Shown: positions 1 to 7,679, numbered from the stretch's first letter. The stretch is DNA of 12,551 nucleotides from Bacteroidales bacterium UBA3630 (GCA_002373995.1 DFLB01000031.1:145332-157882); one strand, 5' to 3'. The notes: generated by a model not told the origin, from the letters alone. Translations and numbers: made by a program.

Positions 1-2795
1 CCCACAACCACCCCACCGAAATCGAACCCTTCGGTGGTGCGGCCACCTGCCTCGGCGGTTGCATCCGCGACCCGCTGAGCGGCCGCACCTACGTCTATCA
101 GGCTATGCGCGTCACCGGTGCTGCCGACCCGACGCGTCCCCTCAGCGAGACGCTTCCCGGGAAGCTGCCGCAGCGCAAGATTGTCACTACCGCAGCCCGC
201 GGATATTCGTCGTACGGCAACCAGATAGGTCTGGCCACCGGCTTGGTGAACGAGATATACCATCCGGGCTATGTGGCCAAGCGCATGGAGATCGGCGCCG
301 TCATCGCCGCCGCTCCGCGTCGTGCTGTGAAGAGGCTGACCTCCGACCCTGGCGACGTCATCATCCTGCTGGGCGGCCGCACGGGTAGGGACGGTATTGG
401 CGGCGCCACGGGTGCCTCGAAGAGCCACACCACCAAGTCGTTGACCACCTGCGGCGCCGAGGTGCAGAAGGGCAACGCCCCCACCGAGCGCAAGATACAG
501 CGCCTGTTCCGCCGCGAAGAGGTCAGCAGCCTCATCAAGAAATGCAACGACTTCGGTGCCGGCGGCGTCAGCGTGGCCATCGGCGAGTTGGCCGACGGAC
601 TGCAGATCAACCTGGATAAAGTTCCCAAGAAATATGCCGGACTGGACGGCACCGAGCTGGCCATCAGCGAGAGCCAGGAGCGCATGGCCGTGGTGGTCGA
701 CCCCAAGGATGTGGACCAGATGCTGCGCTATGCCGACGAAGAGAACCTCGAAGCCACCGTCGTGGCCACCGTCACCGAGGAGCCCCGCATGGTCATCAGC
801 TGGCGCGGCAAGGAAATCGTCAACCTCAGCCGCCGCTTCATTGACACCAACGGCGCCCATCAGGAAACGACCGTCAGCGTGAAGATGCCTCGCAAACCTT
901 TCGACACTTCCGAGGAGGCTATTGCCGAAGCCTACCGCAATGAGCCTAGCACCCTCAAGGAACAATGGTGCGAAACCCTTGCCGACCTTAACGTCTGCTC
1001 GCAGAAAGGCCTCATCGAGATGTTCGACAGCTCGATTGGAGCCGGCAGCGTGGTGATGCCCTTCGGCGGCCGCTATCAGCTGACACCTACGCAGTCGATG
1101 ATCGGCAAACTGCCGTTGCTCGACGGCAAGTGCGACACGGTGACCATCATGTCCTACGGCCTTGACCCCTACAAGCTCAGCTGGAGCCCCTTCCATGGAG
1201 CCGTCTACGCCGTGCTCGACTCGGTGGCCAAGATTGCCGCCGCCGGTGGCGATGCCAGCCGCGTGCGACTCACCTTCCAGGAATACTTCAAGAAGCTGGG
1301 AAACGACCCCTACCGCTGGGGCGAGCCTTTCAGCGCTCTGCTGGGTGCCTACAACGCCCAGATGGGTCTGCACCTGCCCGCCATCGGCGGCAAGGACTCG
1401 ATGAGCGGCACCTTCAACGACATCGACGTGCCGCCCACCTTCTGCTCCTTCGCAGTGGGTATCAGCGACCTGCAGCATGTCGTCACCCCAGAGCTAAAGA
1501 AGGCCGGCAACCGCCTGGTGCTGCTCGACGTGAAGCAGAAAGACTTCGACATGCCCGACTACGACGACGCCCTGGCCCAGTATGCCGCCCTGCGTCGCGG
1601 TATCGAGCAGGGACAGGTCCTCTCGACCTACTGCATCGGCCGCGGAGCGCTGATCGAGGCCATAAGCAAGATGGCATTCGGCAACAAGCTGGGCGTGACG
1701 CTCAGCGACAGCGTCACCCTCAGCGATCTGAGCATGATCAACTACGGCCACATCGTCGTCGAGACCGCTGCCGAGGTGGGCGACCTGTCCTTCCGCTGCC
1801 GCGAGATTGGCCGCGTGACCGATAACCCCTACTTCGAGTACAAGGGCGAGCGCGTCAGCATCGACGAAGCCCTCGCCGCCTGGCAGAAGCCCCTCGAGGG
1901 GGTATTCCCCACCCGCACAAACACGCCCATCCAACCCATTAGCCCCCTTGAACCCGTCGGCTTCAAGGACATCTACCTCTGTCAGCACAAGTCCGCCAAG
2001 CCGCATGTCTTCATTCCGGCCTTCCCGGGCACCAACTGCGAGTACGACTCGGCCCGTGCCTTCAACCGCGCCGGTGCCGAGAGCGAGATTATCGTCTTCC
2101 GCAACCAGAACGGCCAGCAGATCCGCGAGAGCGTGGACACCTACGTCGAGGCCATCCGTCGCAGCCAGATCATCATGATTCCCGGCGGCTTCAGCGCCGG
2201 CGACGAACCCGAAGGCAGCGCCAAGTTCATCACCAGCGTCTTCCGCAACCCGAAGATTGCCGACGCCGTGATGGAACTCCTCAACAAGCGCGACGGCCTG
2301 ATGCTGGGCATCTGCAACGGCTTCCAGGCGCTGGTCAAGCTGGGCCTGGTGCCCCACGGCGAGATCCGTCCGCAGGCCGCCGACGCCCCCACGCTGACCT
2401 TCAACACCATTGGTCGCCACCAGAGCAAGATGGCCTACACCCGCGTCACCTCCAACCTCAGCCCCTGGCTGCAGCGCGCCGAGCTGGGCAAGACCTACGT
2501 CATCCCCATCTCGCACGGCGAGGGCCGCTTCGTGGCTCCGCAGGAGTGGATTGACCGCCTCTTCCGTAACGGCCAGGTGGCTACCCAGTATGTCGACCTG
2601 CAGGGCACGCCGACGATGGACGAGGAGTACAACATGAACGGCTCCTACATGGCTATCGAAGGCATCACCAGCCCCGACGGTCGCGTCTTCGGCAAGATGG
2701 GCCACAGCGAACGCCGCAGCAAAGGCTCCGCCCTCAACATCTACGGCGACGACGACCAGCAGATCTTCGAGTCCGGCGTACAGTACTTCAAGTAG
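1..2795 (+). CDS. purL: Phosphoribosylformylglycinamidine synthase (FGAM synthase), 5'-truncated by window edge
   Basis: PurL catalyses the ATP- and glutamine-dependent conversion of FGAR to FGAM in cytosolic purine synthesis. The frame is open from base 3, where the PurL signature HNHPTEIEPFGGAATC begins, so the start codon lies before the window. About 930 residues are present; the one-chain family is usually 1,200-1,300 aa, so the N-terminal quarter is missing. The synthetase part shows FGAGG (about 550-565) and IGGKDSMSG (about 1382-1408). A C-terminal class I glutamine amidotransferase domain starts near 2008 (FPGTNCEYD). It has the nucleophile Cys in GICNGFQAL (codon 2313-2315) and the His and Glu of HGEGRF (codons 2514-2516 and 2520-2522). 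This is the fused form, not the separate PurS/PurQ/PurL of Bacillus. The coding sequence looks intact, and a probable terminator follows. Confidence 0.97.
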   Translation, partial: HNHPTEIEPFGGAATCLGGCIRDPLSGRTYVYQAMRVTGAADPTRPLSETLPGKLPQRKIVTTAARGYSSYGNQIGLATGLVNEIYHPGYVAKRMEIGAVIAAAPRRAVKRLTSDPGDVIILLGGRTGRDGIGGATGASKSHTTKSLTTCGAEVQKGNAPTERKIQRLFRREEVSSLIKKCNDFGAGGVSVAIGELADGLQINLDKVPKKYAGLDGTELAISESQERMAVVVDPKDVDQMLRYADEENLEATVVATVTEEPRMVISWRGKEIVNLSRRFIDTNGAHQETTVSVKMPRKPFDTSEEAIAEAYRNEPSTLKEQWCETLADLNVCSQKGLIEMFDSSIGAGSVVMPFGGRYQLTPTQSMIGKLPLLDGKCDTVTIMSYGLDPYKLSWSPFHGAVYAVLDSVAKIAAAGGDASRVRLTFQEYFKKLGNDPYRWGEPFSALLGAYNAQMGLHLPAIGGKDSMSGTFNDIDVPPTFCSFAVGISDLQHVVTPELKKAGNRLVLLDVKQKDFDMPDYDDALAQYAALRRGIEQGQVLSTYCIGRGALIEAISKMAFGNKLGVTLSDSVTLSDLSMINYGHIVVETAAEVGDLSFRCREIGRVTDNPYFEYKGERVSIDEALAAWQKPLEGVFPTRTNTPIQPISPLEPVGFKDIYLCQHKSAKPHVFIPAFPGTNCEYDSARAFNRAGAESEIIVFRNQNGQQIRESVDTYVEAIRRSQIIMIPGGFSAGDEPEGSAKFITSVFRNPKIADAVMELLNKRDGLMLGICNGFQALVKLGLVPHGEIRPQAADAPTLTFNTIGRHQSKMAYTRVTSNLSPWLQRAELGKTYVIPISHGEGRFVAPQEWIDRLFRNGQVATQYVDLQGTPTMDEEYNMNGSYMAIEGITSPDGRVFGKMGHSERRSKGSALNIYGDDDQQIFESGVQYFK

Positions 2796-2829
2796 GCCCG
2801 ACTGAAAGAACCACCCACACAACGCATCA

Positions 2830-2859
2830 AAGAGGGAGAGCCCGCCAGCCCTCCCTCTT
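2830..2859 (+). terminator. Probable intrinsic terminator after purL
   Basis: The arms 2830-2838 (aagagggag) and 2851-2859 (ctccctctt) pair perfectly over 9 bp around a 12-nt loop, 35 nt after the purL stop. The following bases are pyrimidine-rich but not a run of T, so termination may be weak or factor-assisted. Confidence 0.55.
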
Positions 2860-3000
2860 CTGTAACATCCATACCACTCGCCACGCCTCCCCAAACTACA
2901 TACAAATCACACACATACACCAACATTCCTTTTACTCCCCTTTTGCTCCCCTTCGTACCCCCTTCTGGATAACTCTGCCGTAACTATACAATAACCCCGC

Positions 3001-3015
3001 TGTAACACCGTTACA
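3001..3015. promoter_or_regulatory. Short inverted repeat upstream of the DUF6266-like gene (possible operator)
   Basis: TGTAAC-ACC-GTTACA is a perfect 6-bp dyad with a 3-nt spacer, ending 28 nt before the start codon at 3044. The size and position would suit a regulator site or a small leader hairpin. No clear TTTG/TAnnTTTG promoter was found in 2796-3043, and the rest of that gap shows no gene. Confidence 0.25.
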
Positions 3016-3043
3016 CCCATAGTCACCAACAACAACACCCTCT

Positions 3044-3823
3044 ATGGCAAAGACCCACTCTACCCTCGGCCCTAATTCCGGCAAAATCGGCGAACTGGTA
3101 TATTACACCCGTTTTGGCAAAGAGTTTGTGCGCCGTAAGGCAGAGACTTTCACCGACTGCAAGTCGGAAGCGCAGCTGCGCCAACGCGCCATCTTCAAGG
3201 CCACCCAGCAGACCGCAGCCCTCTATGGTTCCATGTTGCAACGCGGCCTCACCAAGTACGCCCATAGCCAAGGCCATACCGAGGCCAACGAGTTCTCGCG
3301 CCTCAACAAAGAGCGCTTCACCTATGCCGACGGCAAAGTCACCATCGACTACCCCGCCCTGCAACTCGCAGTTGGTCCCCTGCCCACTGTCGCCTTCACC
3401 GCTTGCCACGCCGAAGGTCTCCACATAACGCTGACCTTCACCCCCAACCCCTCCGCCGACAAAGCCCGTCCCGACGATGTCGTCCACATCTATGCCGTCT
3501 CCCCCCAAGCCGAAGTCTGCATGCTGATGGCCAGCGTAGAACGCCAATCCGGACAGGCCGCCTTCGACCTCCCCGACCTGAGCGACGAGCTGGCATCGGA
3601 ACACGAAACCGAACCGACAAACAAACGCAAGAATCAGACTAACGCATTAACACACTCACACATTAACGCAATCCATTACCACCTCTACGCCATCGTCGAA
3701 GCCGCCAACACCGCCCCCATCCCCACCCTCTCCGCCGCCGAAAAGAAAACCGACAAACTCCACCGCAACATCAACCGCCGCGTCTCCAACTCAATATACA
3801 TTGGCAGCATTACAAAAAATTAA
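3044..3823 (+). CDS. DUF6266-like family protein with an apparent internal insertion
   Basis: The 259-aa product begins MAKTHSTLGPNSGKIGELVY and continues through FGKEFVRRKA, SEAQLRQRAIF and, near the C-terminus, RRVSNSIYIG. This resembles the Bacteroidetes family DUF6266, which typically has an N-terminal GxVGNVVxxxWKG segment, then a TExQLAQRxKF helix and a C-terminal S-(D/N)-S-x-Y motif; its function is unknown to me. No signal peptide or membrane segment is visible, so a cytosolic protein is likely. Residues 188-211 (3605-3676) look foreign. Without them the text joins as SEH-YHLYAIVEA, which restores a plausible beta strand. This segment carries one copy of a 25-nt repeat also found in vsr. 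The gene stands alone, with gaps of more than 240 bp on both sides, and shares the GC-rich composition of the chromosome. The family assignment is from memory of motifs. Confidence 0.75.
   Translation: MAKTHSTLGPNSGKIGELVYYTRFGKEFVRRKAETFTDCKSEAQLRQRAIFKATQQTAALYGSMLQRGLTKYAHSQGHTEANEFSRLNKERFTYADGKVTIDYPALQLAVGPLPTVAFTACHAEGLHITLTFTPNPSADKARPDDVVHIYAVSPQAEVCMLMASVERQSGQAAFDLPDLSDELASEHETEPTNKRKNQTNALTHSHINAIHYHLYAIVEAANTAPIPTLSAAEKKTDKLHRNINRRVSNSIYIGSITKN
3605..3676 (+). repeat. In-frame inserted segment carrying dispersed repeat copy A
   Basis: Bases 3650-3674 match the reverse complement of 10559-10583 at 23 of 25 positions; the core cacactcacacattaacgca differs by one base from its partner. 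A match this long is not expected by chance in 12.5 kb. The surrounding 72 nt (24 codons, no stop) encode a low-complexity Thr/Asn/His-rich stretch, including TNALTHSHINAI, that does not look like the rest of the protein. The insertion boundaries are inferred from the protein text, not measured. Confidence 0.6.
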
Positions 3824-4219
3824 TCATACTGATAAAACCACCATCAAACCACGTTCAATCGGCAGACAATTGTCAGTATATTTATATCATCCTCGGATAC
3901 ACAACAACTATAAACCAACAAAATAAGCACCACAAAACAATTAATTTTGCCAATCTAAAATATTTTCGTTTTTTCTCATGCCTATTAAGTATGTAACCTT
4001 GACTATTACAAGAAGTTCTATCTACTTTTCCCGAACGAGGAAATTCTGAACGCGCGCGTTCACAATCCATCCATATGCTGCCAAATACTTACCCTATATG
4101 CCCACCGAAGAGGAATTATGTCGAGAGATTAAGCAGCAGAAACAATTCTTCTTGGAACAACACAATAATGATAAAGATTTACAACTAAATGGCAGCCCAT
4201 GCAGAATTAGAATACCAAG
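3824..4219. other. AT-rich intergenic region, no convincing gene
   Basis: This roughly 400-bp stretch is markedly more AT-rich than purL. A minus-strand frame at 3882-4070 (62 aa) ends in a hydrophobic run (LIVLWCLFCWFIVVVY) that could span a membrane, but it has no visible ribosome-binding or promoter signal. A plus-strand frame opening at 4098 (MPTEEELCREIKQQKQFF...) runs on through a terminator and a promoter as far as 4385, so at most its first 40 or so codons could be real or be the remnant of a gene. The region may be the left edge of the acquired island. Confidence 0.5.
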
Positions 4220-4244
4220 CACCGCCGATGGCGGTGTTTTTTTT
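4220..4244 (+). terminator. Intrinsic terminator upstream of the nuclease operon
   Basis: caccgcc (4220-4226) pairs with ggcggtg (4230-4236) around a 3-nt loop, and eight T follow (4237-4244). This is the classic form of a rho-independent terminator. It would insulate the downstream operon from transcription entering on the left. The ggcggtgtt half recurs at 4257-4265 after ccttc. Confidence 0.85.
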
Positions 4245-4315
4245 GCCAACCCTTCGGCGGTGTTGCCTTCTTTACTCCCTCATTATGGGGTCTTTCCTCT
4301 TTTTGATAGTCTCGA

Positions 4316-4347
4316 TTTGGCAGATATGAAAATGTTTTGTATATTTG
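4316..4347 (+). promoter_or_regulatory. Bacteroidetes-type promoter of the nuclease operon
   Basis: TTTG (4316-4319), a 20-nt spacer and TATATTTG (4340-4347) match the Bacteroidetes vegetative consensus TTTG-N19-21-TAnnTTTG. Transcription should start near 4354, leaving a leader of about 135 nt before the first start codon at 4489. Confidence 0.85.
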
Positions 4348-4488
4348 CAGGTGTAAATAAAACAGAAATTAAAACGTATAAATAAGAGAAACAGAGAAAT
4401 AATATTAATGTTTACCCGAAAATGTAGTAACAAGGCTTTTGTTGTATTACACTATCGAAATTGAAAACCCCGATACTGCTTTTTGATT

Positions 4489-4728
4489 ATGGAATCTCGA
4501 ACAACACGTATAATTGAGAATGCAATTGAAATTGCTGATGGCAAACTTCCTAAATTGCAAGAACATTTTGAGCGTAGTATGAGTAGAGAGAGTATCATCG
4601 AGAATTATATTGCCCCATGGGCAGAAGAAGCAGAGCAACTATGGAAAGAACTACAAAAAAACGGCGAAGAACACGATTACTACAATTTCATCGACTCGTT
4701 TGCTGAACAAAAAATAAATGCACTATAA
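4489..4728 (+). CDS. Small acidic protein of unknown function, first gene of the nuclease operon
   Basis: This 79-aa product (MESRTTRIIENAIEIADGKL...) is rich in Glu and predicted helix, with no signal peptide, membrane segment or cysteine motif. I do not recognise a family. An in-frame TTG at 4483 could add two residues; ATG 4489 is preferred. Its stop codon overlaps the ATG of the HNH nuclease gene by one base (taATG at 4726-4730), which implies translational coupling. By analogy with nuclease operons it might be an inhibitor, regulator or accessory subunit, but that is speculation. It is AT-rich like its two partners and is the first frame after the promoter at 4316-4347. Confidence 0.75.
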   Translation: MESRTTRIIENAIEIADGKLPKLQEHFERSMSRESIIENYIAPWAEEAEQLWKELQKNGEEHDYYNFIDSFAEQKINAL

Positions 4729-5489
4729 TGGAAAGAAGACTTTGGACAAGGGAAGAGTTAATATTGGCGTTGAGTGTTTATTTCCAACTTCCATTTGGAA
4801 GGCTAAACCGTACTACACCTGAAGTAAAAGAATTGGCTAAACTAATAAATCGTAGTACCAATAGCGTCGCTTTACGATTAGTTAATTTTGCTGCCTGCGA
4901 CCCGGTTATTATTGAAAGCGGACGCACCGGAATGACAGGGGGGTTGTCTACCTGTTTGCCAATTTGGAATGAATATTCCAATCAAAAAGACAAATTGTTT
5001 TTCGAAGCACAGCAAATAAAAGCAAAAAAACACAATAACACTGTCGAAAACGAACTTAATATTACAGAACAAGAATTACAAGGTGTTGACAGGCTGGCTT
5101 ATGTCAAACAACGTGTTAACCAACAGGCATTCCGCTCAATGATATTGAATATTTACGAAAGACGTTGCGCAATCACTGGCATCAACATCTCTGACATGTT
5201 GGTGGCAAGTCATATCATACCATGGGCAGAAAACCAAAAGGAACGCCTGAATCCAGAAAACGGATTGTGCCTATCTGCTTTGTACGACAAATCATTTGAC
5301 AAGGGGTTCATCAGTATTGATAACAATTATCGGGTTATTTTTTCCGACAAGCTAAAAGCCTATAAAAATGAACCATTCTATAGCAAACATTTTGCTCCGA
5401 TAGAAGGAGCTACTATATTTTTGCCAGAATACCATCGTCCCAATACTCATTTTTTAGAATGGCATCGTGATGTTATTTTCAACAAATAA
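4728..5489 (+). CDS. HNH endonuclease (HNH_2-type) with N-terminal helical domain
   Basis: The 253-aa product has two parts. Residues 1-60 (LWTREELILALSVYFQLPFG ... NSVALRLVNFAACDP) form a helical domain often found ahead of HNH domains in putative restriction endonucleases; it may bind DNA. Residues about 140-195 carry an HNH_2-like domain: C147 and T150 in CAITG, H162 in ASHIIPW, N175 and N178 in NPENGL, and D187/D191 in YDKSFDKG. H162 is the likely catalytic base, with the Asn and Asp residues positioning the metal. It should nick or cut DNA in the cytosol; its specificity cannot be read from the sequence. The ATG overlaps the stop of the upstream small gene by one base, and the CoiA-like gene begins 14 nt after its stop. 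No methyltransferase is adjacent, so it is not an ordinary type II restriction-modification pair. Confidence 0.88.
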   Translation: MERRLWTREELILALSVYFQLPFGRLNRTTPEVKELAKLINRSTNSVALRLVNFAACDPVIIESGRTGMTGGLSTCLPIWNEYSNQKDKLFFEAQQIKAKKHNNTVENELNITEQELQGVDRLAYVKQRVNQQAFRSMILNIYERRCAITGINISDMLVASHIIPWAENQKERLNPENGLCLSALYDKSFDKGFISIDNNYRVIFSDKLKAYKNEPFYSKHFAPIEGATIFLPEYHRPNTHFLEWHRDVIFNK

Positions 5490-5503
5490 AATGATTGAAA
5501 AAT

Positions 5504-7054
5504 ATGCACCGCCATCTCAAGTATGCCCTCGACAAAAAGACCAGGCGAATCGTTGGAGTGGACGATGTCGCTAACGGTTTGGCATGTGAATGTTTGTGCC
5601 CTGATTGCAAGCAACCGTTGATTGCCAAGAATGGTGGGTCAAAGAGAGAGCATCATTTTGCACATTCAGATGGGGACGACTGCGCTGGAGCAAGGATGAC
5701 AGCGCTTCACCTACTGGCACAGCAAATAATTGCAGACAGAAAGATGGTTATGTTGCCTGATTATAATGGTAGTTATTTTCATAAAGAAACACCCTGCATC
5801 ACTTTTGACGATATACTACTGGAGGAATATTGTGATGGGTTGCGTCCGGACTGTATTGGCATTGTTTCTGGCAAGGATGGAAAAGACCATCGATTGTGGA
5901 TTGAGATTCTTGTAACACATGAAGTGGATGAGAAAAAACAGAAAACGATCAAGGCGTCAGACGTGTCATGCATCGAAATTGACCTATCCGATATGCTCAA
6001 TACGGATTACTCAGTTGATAGCGTCACTCAACGTCTGCATGAAATGAAACATGACCGAGTGTGGATAAACTGTCCGAAATATGATGGAATAAATCTACAA
6101 AATAAAATCAACCAAGAGAAAATAGAGTCTGAGCGAAGAAGGATGGAATTGGAAGAATGGGCGCGTAGGGAAGAAGAACTCCGACGGAAAGAAGCAGCGG
6201 AAGTAGCCGATAGGAATGCTAAATTCAAGAGAGTTCAGAAATGGTACATAGACGGAAATGCTGCAACAGCTAAGTATTTCATGGATGAAATAAAAAATAA
6301 GCCATTCCGAAAAGATGCTTATGAAGAATACTTTGAGGCACAAAATTATTTGTATGATGCGTTAGTGCCAAACAATGATTTCATATATTATGTTGATAAT
6401 TCTCTGAAAAACGAGAGCAGCCTGCAGTTGTTCTATACGTTATTGCATTACTATTACAATCAAACAACCTATGTTGACTTCGAAAAAATAAAACAGAGTT
6501 TAAGGAAGTATCAGTACAAAAGAACGCTATTATCGGCAGAAGAAAAGATACATTTGGAGCAGTTAATATCATTACGAATAATTTATATCTTAGAGAAGGG
6601 GCGCGAACGATTCTACACTTTGGATGACTACTATAAAACTGTCATCAAAAAATATATTTTAGATTCTGGTATACGCAATGAGGTATTAATGGTGAGTTCC
6701 GTTTTGTACCATCATATCCTAGGATCACCTGCAAACACATTCGGGGAATTAACAAAAGAAATCATCCAAACACATTCTCATTTGGCAAAAAGTTATCTTT
6801 CCATCATTAAAAGCCAGGACAAGTATCCCAACAACTATTATATTGGTGATACCAATATGTTGAATGAACTTGTAGAATTTGTCGAGTACAAACAACTCTA
6901 TCCAAACGAAGTTATTGATTGCATTTTAAAAGAGTGTTACAGTTTCGCATTCAAACAAGAGATGCAAGAACAGTACGAGAATACCCAGTCACAAAAAGAA
7001 GACTCAACTCAAAAGGCTTGGCAAGAATTGAATGAAATGTACAAAAAAGCATAA
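5504..7054 (+). CDS. CoiA-like protein: zinc-ribbon plus probable PD-(D/E)XK nuclease domain, long helical C-terminus
   Basis: From ATG 5504 the product is 516 aa; an in-frame TTG at 5495 would add three residues. Residues 1-60 resemble the CoiA N-terminus: a likely zinc site C28/C30/C32/C35 in ACECLCPDC, then REHHFAHS (H50, H51, H54) and C60. Residues about 100-150 fit a PD-(D/E)XK core, with D116 in LRPDCIGIV and E134 in WIEILVTHEVD followed by K144/K145. Residues about 185-235 are a charged coiled coil rich in E, R and K, and the remaining 280 residues are helical with many Y, N and L. CoiA of streptococci acts in competence. Bacteroidetes proteins of this type more often sit in accessory regions, so here a role in DNA processing or defence is more likely. 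It starts 14 nt after the HNH gene and is AT-rich. The function of the C-terminal half is unknown. Confidence 0.8.
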   Translation: MHRHLKYALDKKTRRIVGVDDVANGLACECLCPDCKQPLIAKNGGSKREHHFAHSDGDDCAGARMTALHLLAQQIIADRKMVMLPDYNGSYFHKETPCITFDDILLEEYCDGLRPDCIGIVSGKDGKDHRLWIEILVTHEVDEKKQKTIKASDVSCIEIDLSDMLNTDYSVDSVTQRLHEMKHDRVWINCPKYDGINLQNKINQEKIESERRRMELEEWARREEELRRKEAAEVADRNAKFKRVQKWYIDGNAATAKYFMDEIKNKPFRKDAYEEYFEAQNYLYDALVPNNDFIYYVDNSLKNESSLQLFYTLLHYYYNQTTYVDFEKIKQSLRKYQYKRTLLSAEEKIHLEQLISLRIIYILEKGRERFYTLDDYYKTVIKKYILDSGIRNEVLMVSSVLYHHILGSPANTFGELTKEIIQTHSHLAKSYLSIIKSQDKYPNNYYIGDTNMLNELVEFVEYKQLYPNEVIDCILKECYSFAFKQEMQEQYENTQSQKEDSTQKAWQELNEMYKKA

Positions 7055-7157
7055 TATTATGATGTTGTACCTAAAAACCAGTCTTAACAGTAACACTGAG
7101 CGGAAAAGAGTATTATAATTATGTACTCATAGGTCAAACAACCTCTTTTGTGTTGCA

Positions 7158-7176
7158 TTTTTTTTTGGGGGGGGGG
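7158..7176. repeat. T9-G10 homopolymer tract
   Basis: Nine T (7158-7166) run directly into ten G (7167-7176) in the gap between the convergent CoiA-like and MGMT genes. Such tracts slip during replication, and also during sequencing, so the exact length should not be trusted. It lies in no credible reading frame. The T run could help end transcription of the nuclease operon, but no good stem precedes it. Confidence 0.8.
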
Positions 7177-7209
7177 ATCATCATCAGACCCAAATACAAA
7201 AATACACTT

Positions 7210-7530
7210 TTATTCTATTACCCACAGGTACTCTTTCAGCGGGACTTTGCCGGAGGGGGTGAGGTGGATGCCTTCGGAGGTCAGGAGGGAGGCTTGGGCA
7301 GGGTAGTGCGGGGCGAGGCGGCCGGAGGCGCCCACGACGCGGTGGCAGGGGAGGTCGGCATCGGGGGCCGTTCGCATGATGCGACCCACCAGGCGGGAAT
7401 GGTTGGGCCAGCCACATAAGGCGGCGATACGGCCATAGGTGAGCACCCGCCCACGCGGTATCTGGCGGACGATGTCATAGACCTCGACACGAAGGGTAGC
7501 CTCACTCGGTTGTGCAACTATATTAACCAT
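7210..7530 (-). CDS. Short MGMT-domain protein (methylated-DNA–protein cysteine methyltransferase-like)
   Basis: The 106-aa product is essentially the C-terminal DNA-binding and catalytic domain of O6-alkylguanine-DNA alkyltransferases. Visible are the helix-turn-helix region YDIVRQIPRGRVLTYGRIA, with the conserved Tyr32, the NHSRLVGRIM segment, with R46 at the place of the arginine finger, and the active-site motif PCHRVV, with Cys62. Because the Cys is kept, this is not an alkyltransferase-like (ATL) protein of the PWHR type and could transfer alkyl groups to itself. The N-terminal domain of Ada/Ogt is absent, which is common for this short subgroup. It repairs O6-alkylguanine or flags such damage. 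It is transcribed alone, converging on the nuclease operon. An 8-bp inverted repeat lies just upstream of its start. Confidence 0.88.
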   Translation of the reverse strand: MVNIVAQPSEATLRVEVYDIVRQIPRGRVLTYGRIAALCGWPNHSRLVGRIMRTAPDADLPCHRVVGASGRLAPHYPAQASLLTSEGIHLTPSGKVPLKEYLWVIE

Positions 7531-7544
7531 GATAAAATAACGCA

Positions 7545-7573
7545 GAGTGCTGCATACTATTGTCTCAGCACTC
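7545..7573. promoter_or_regulatory. Inverted repeat upstream of the MGMT gene
   Basis: gagtgctg (7545-7552) and cagcactc (7566-7573) form a perfect 8-bp dyad with a 13-nt spacer. It begins 14 nt upstream of the MGMT start codon (7530, minus strand). It may be a hairpin in the 5' leader or an operator; no TAnnTTTG promoter could be placed for this gene. Confidence 0.3.
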
Positions 7574-7679
7574 GTGATAACGGTGCATTAGACAGCATTT
7601 GGAGATTTGTGTTCCCAATCATTGGTGTGCCGTCGGCTCGATAAGAATAATCAGTTTTTCTCTTTCAGATTGTAAAATA

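Noticed and set aside
1494..2894. Long minus-strand open frame (466 aa) opposite purL
   Set aside because: It is the antisense shadow of a GC-rich, strongly biased coding gene. The translation is low-complexity Ala/Gly/Val/Asp text without family motifs, while the plus strand is unmistakably PurL.
3942..3949. TAATTTTG, a possible -7 promoter element on the plus strand
   Set aside because: No TTTG lies at the required distance upstream and no credible gene follows.
3882..4070. 62-codon minus-strand frame with a hydrophobic C-terminal run
   Set aside because: It might be a small membrane protein, but no promoter, ribosome-binding signal or conserved motif supports it in this AT-rich gap.
4098..4385. 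95-codon plus-strand frame before the nuclease operon
   Set aside because: It runs through a clear intrinsic terminator (4220-4244) and the promoter at 4316-4347. The translation after codon 40 only reflects those signals, and no family is recognisable.
7108..7128. gagta...tactc hairpin after the CoiA-like gene as a terminator
   Set aside because: Only 5 bp of stem with an AT-rich loop and no T run directly after it; too weak to call.
7150..7419. Plus-strand frame reading through the T9-G10 tract
   Set aside because: Most of it is the antisense of the MGMT gene, and the homopolymer makes its frame unreliable.
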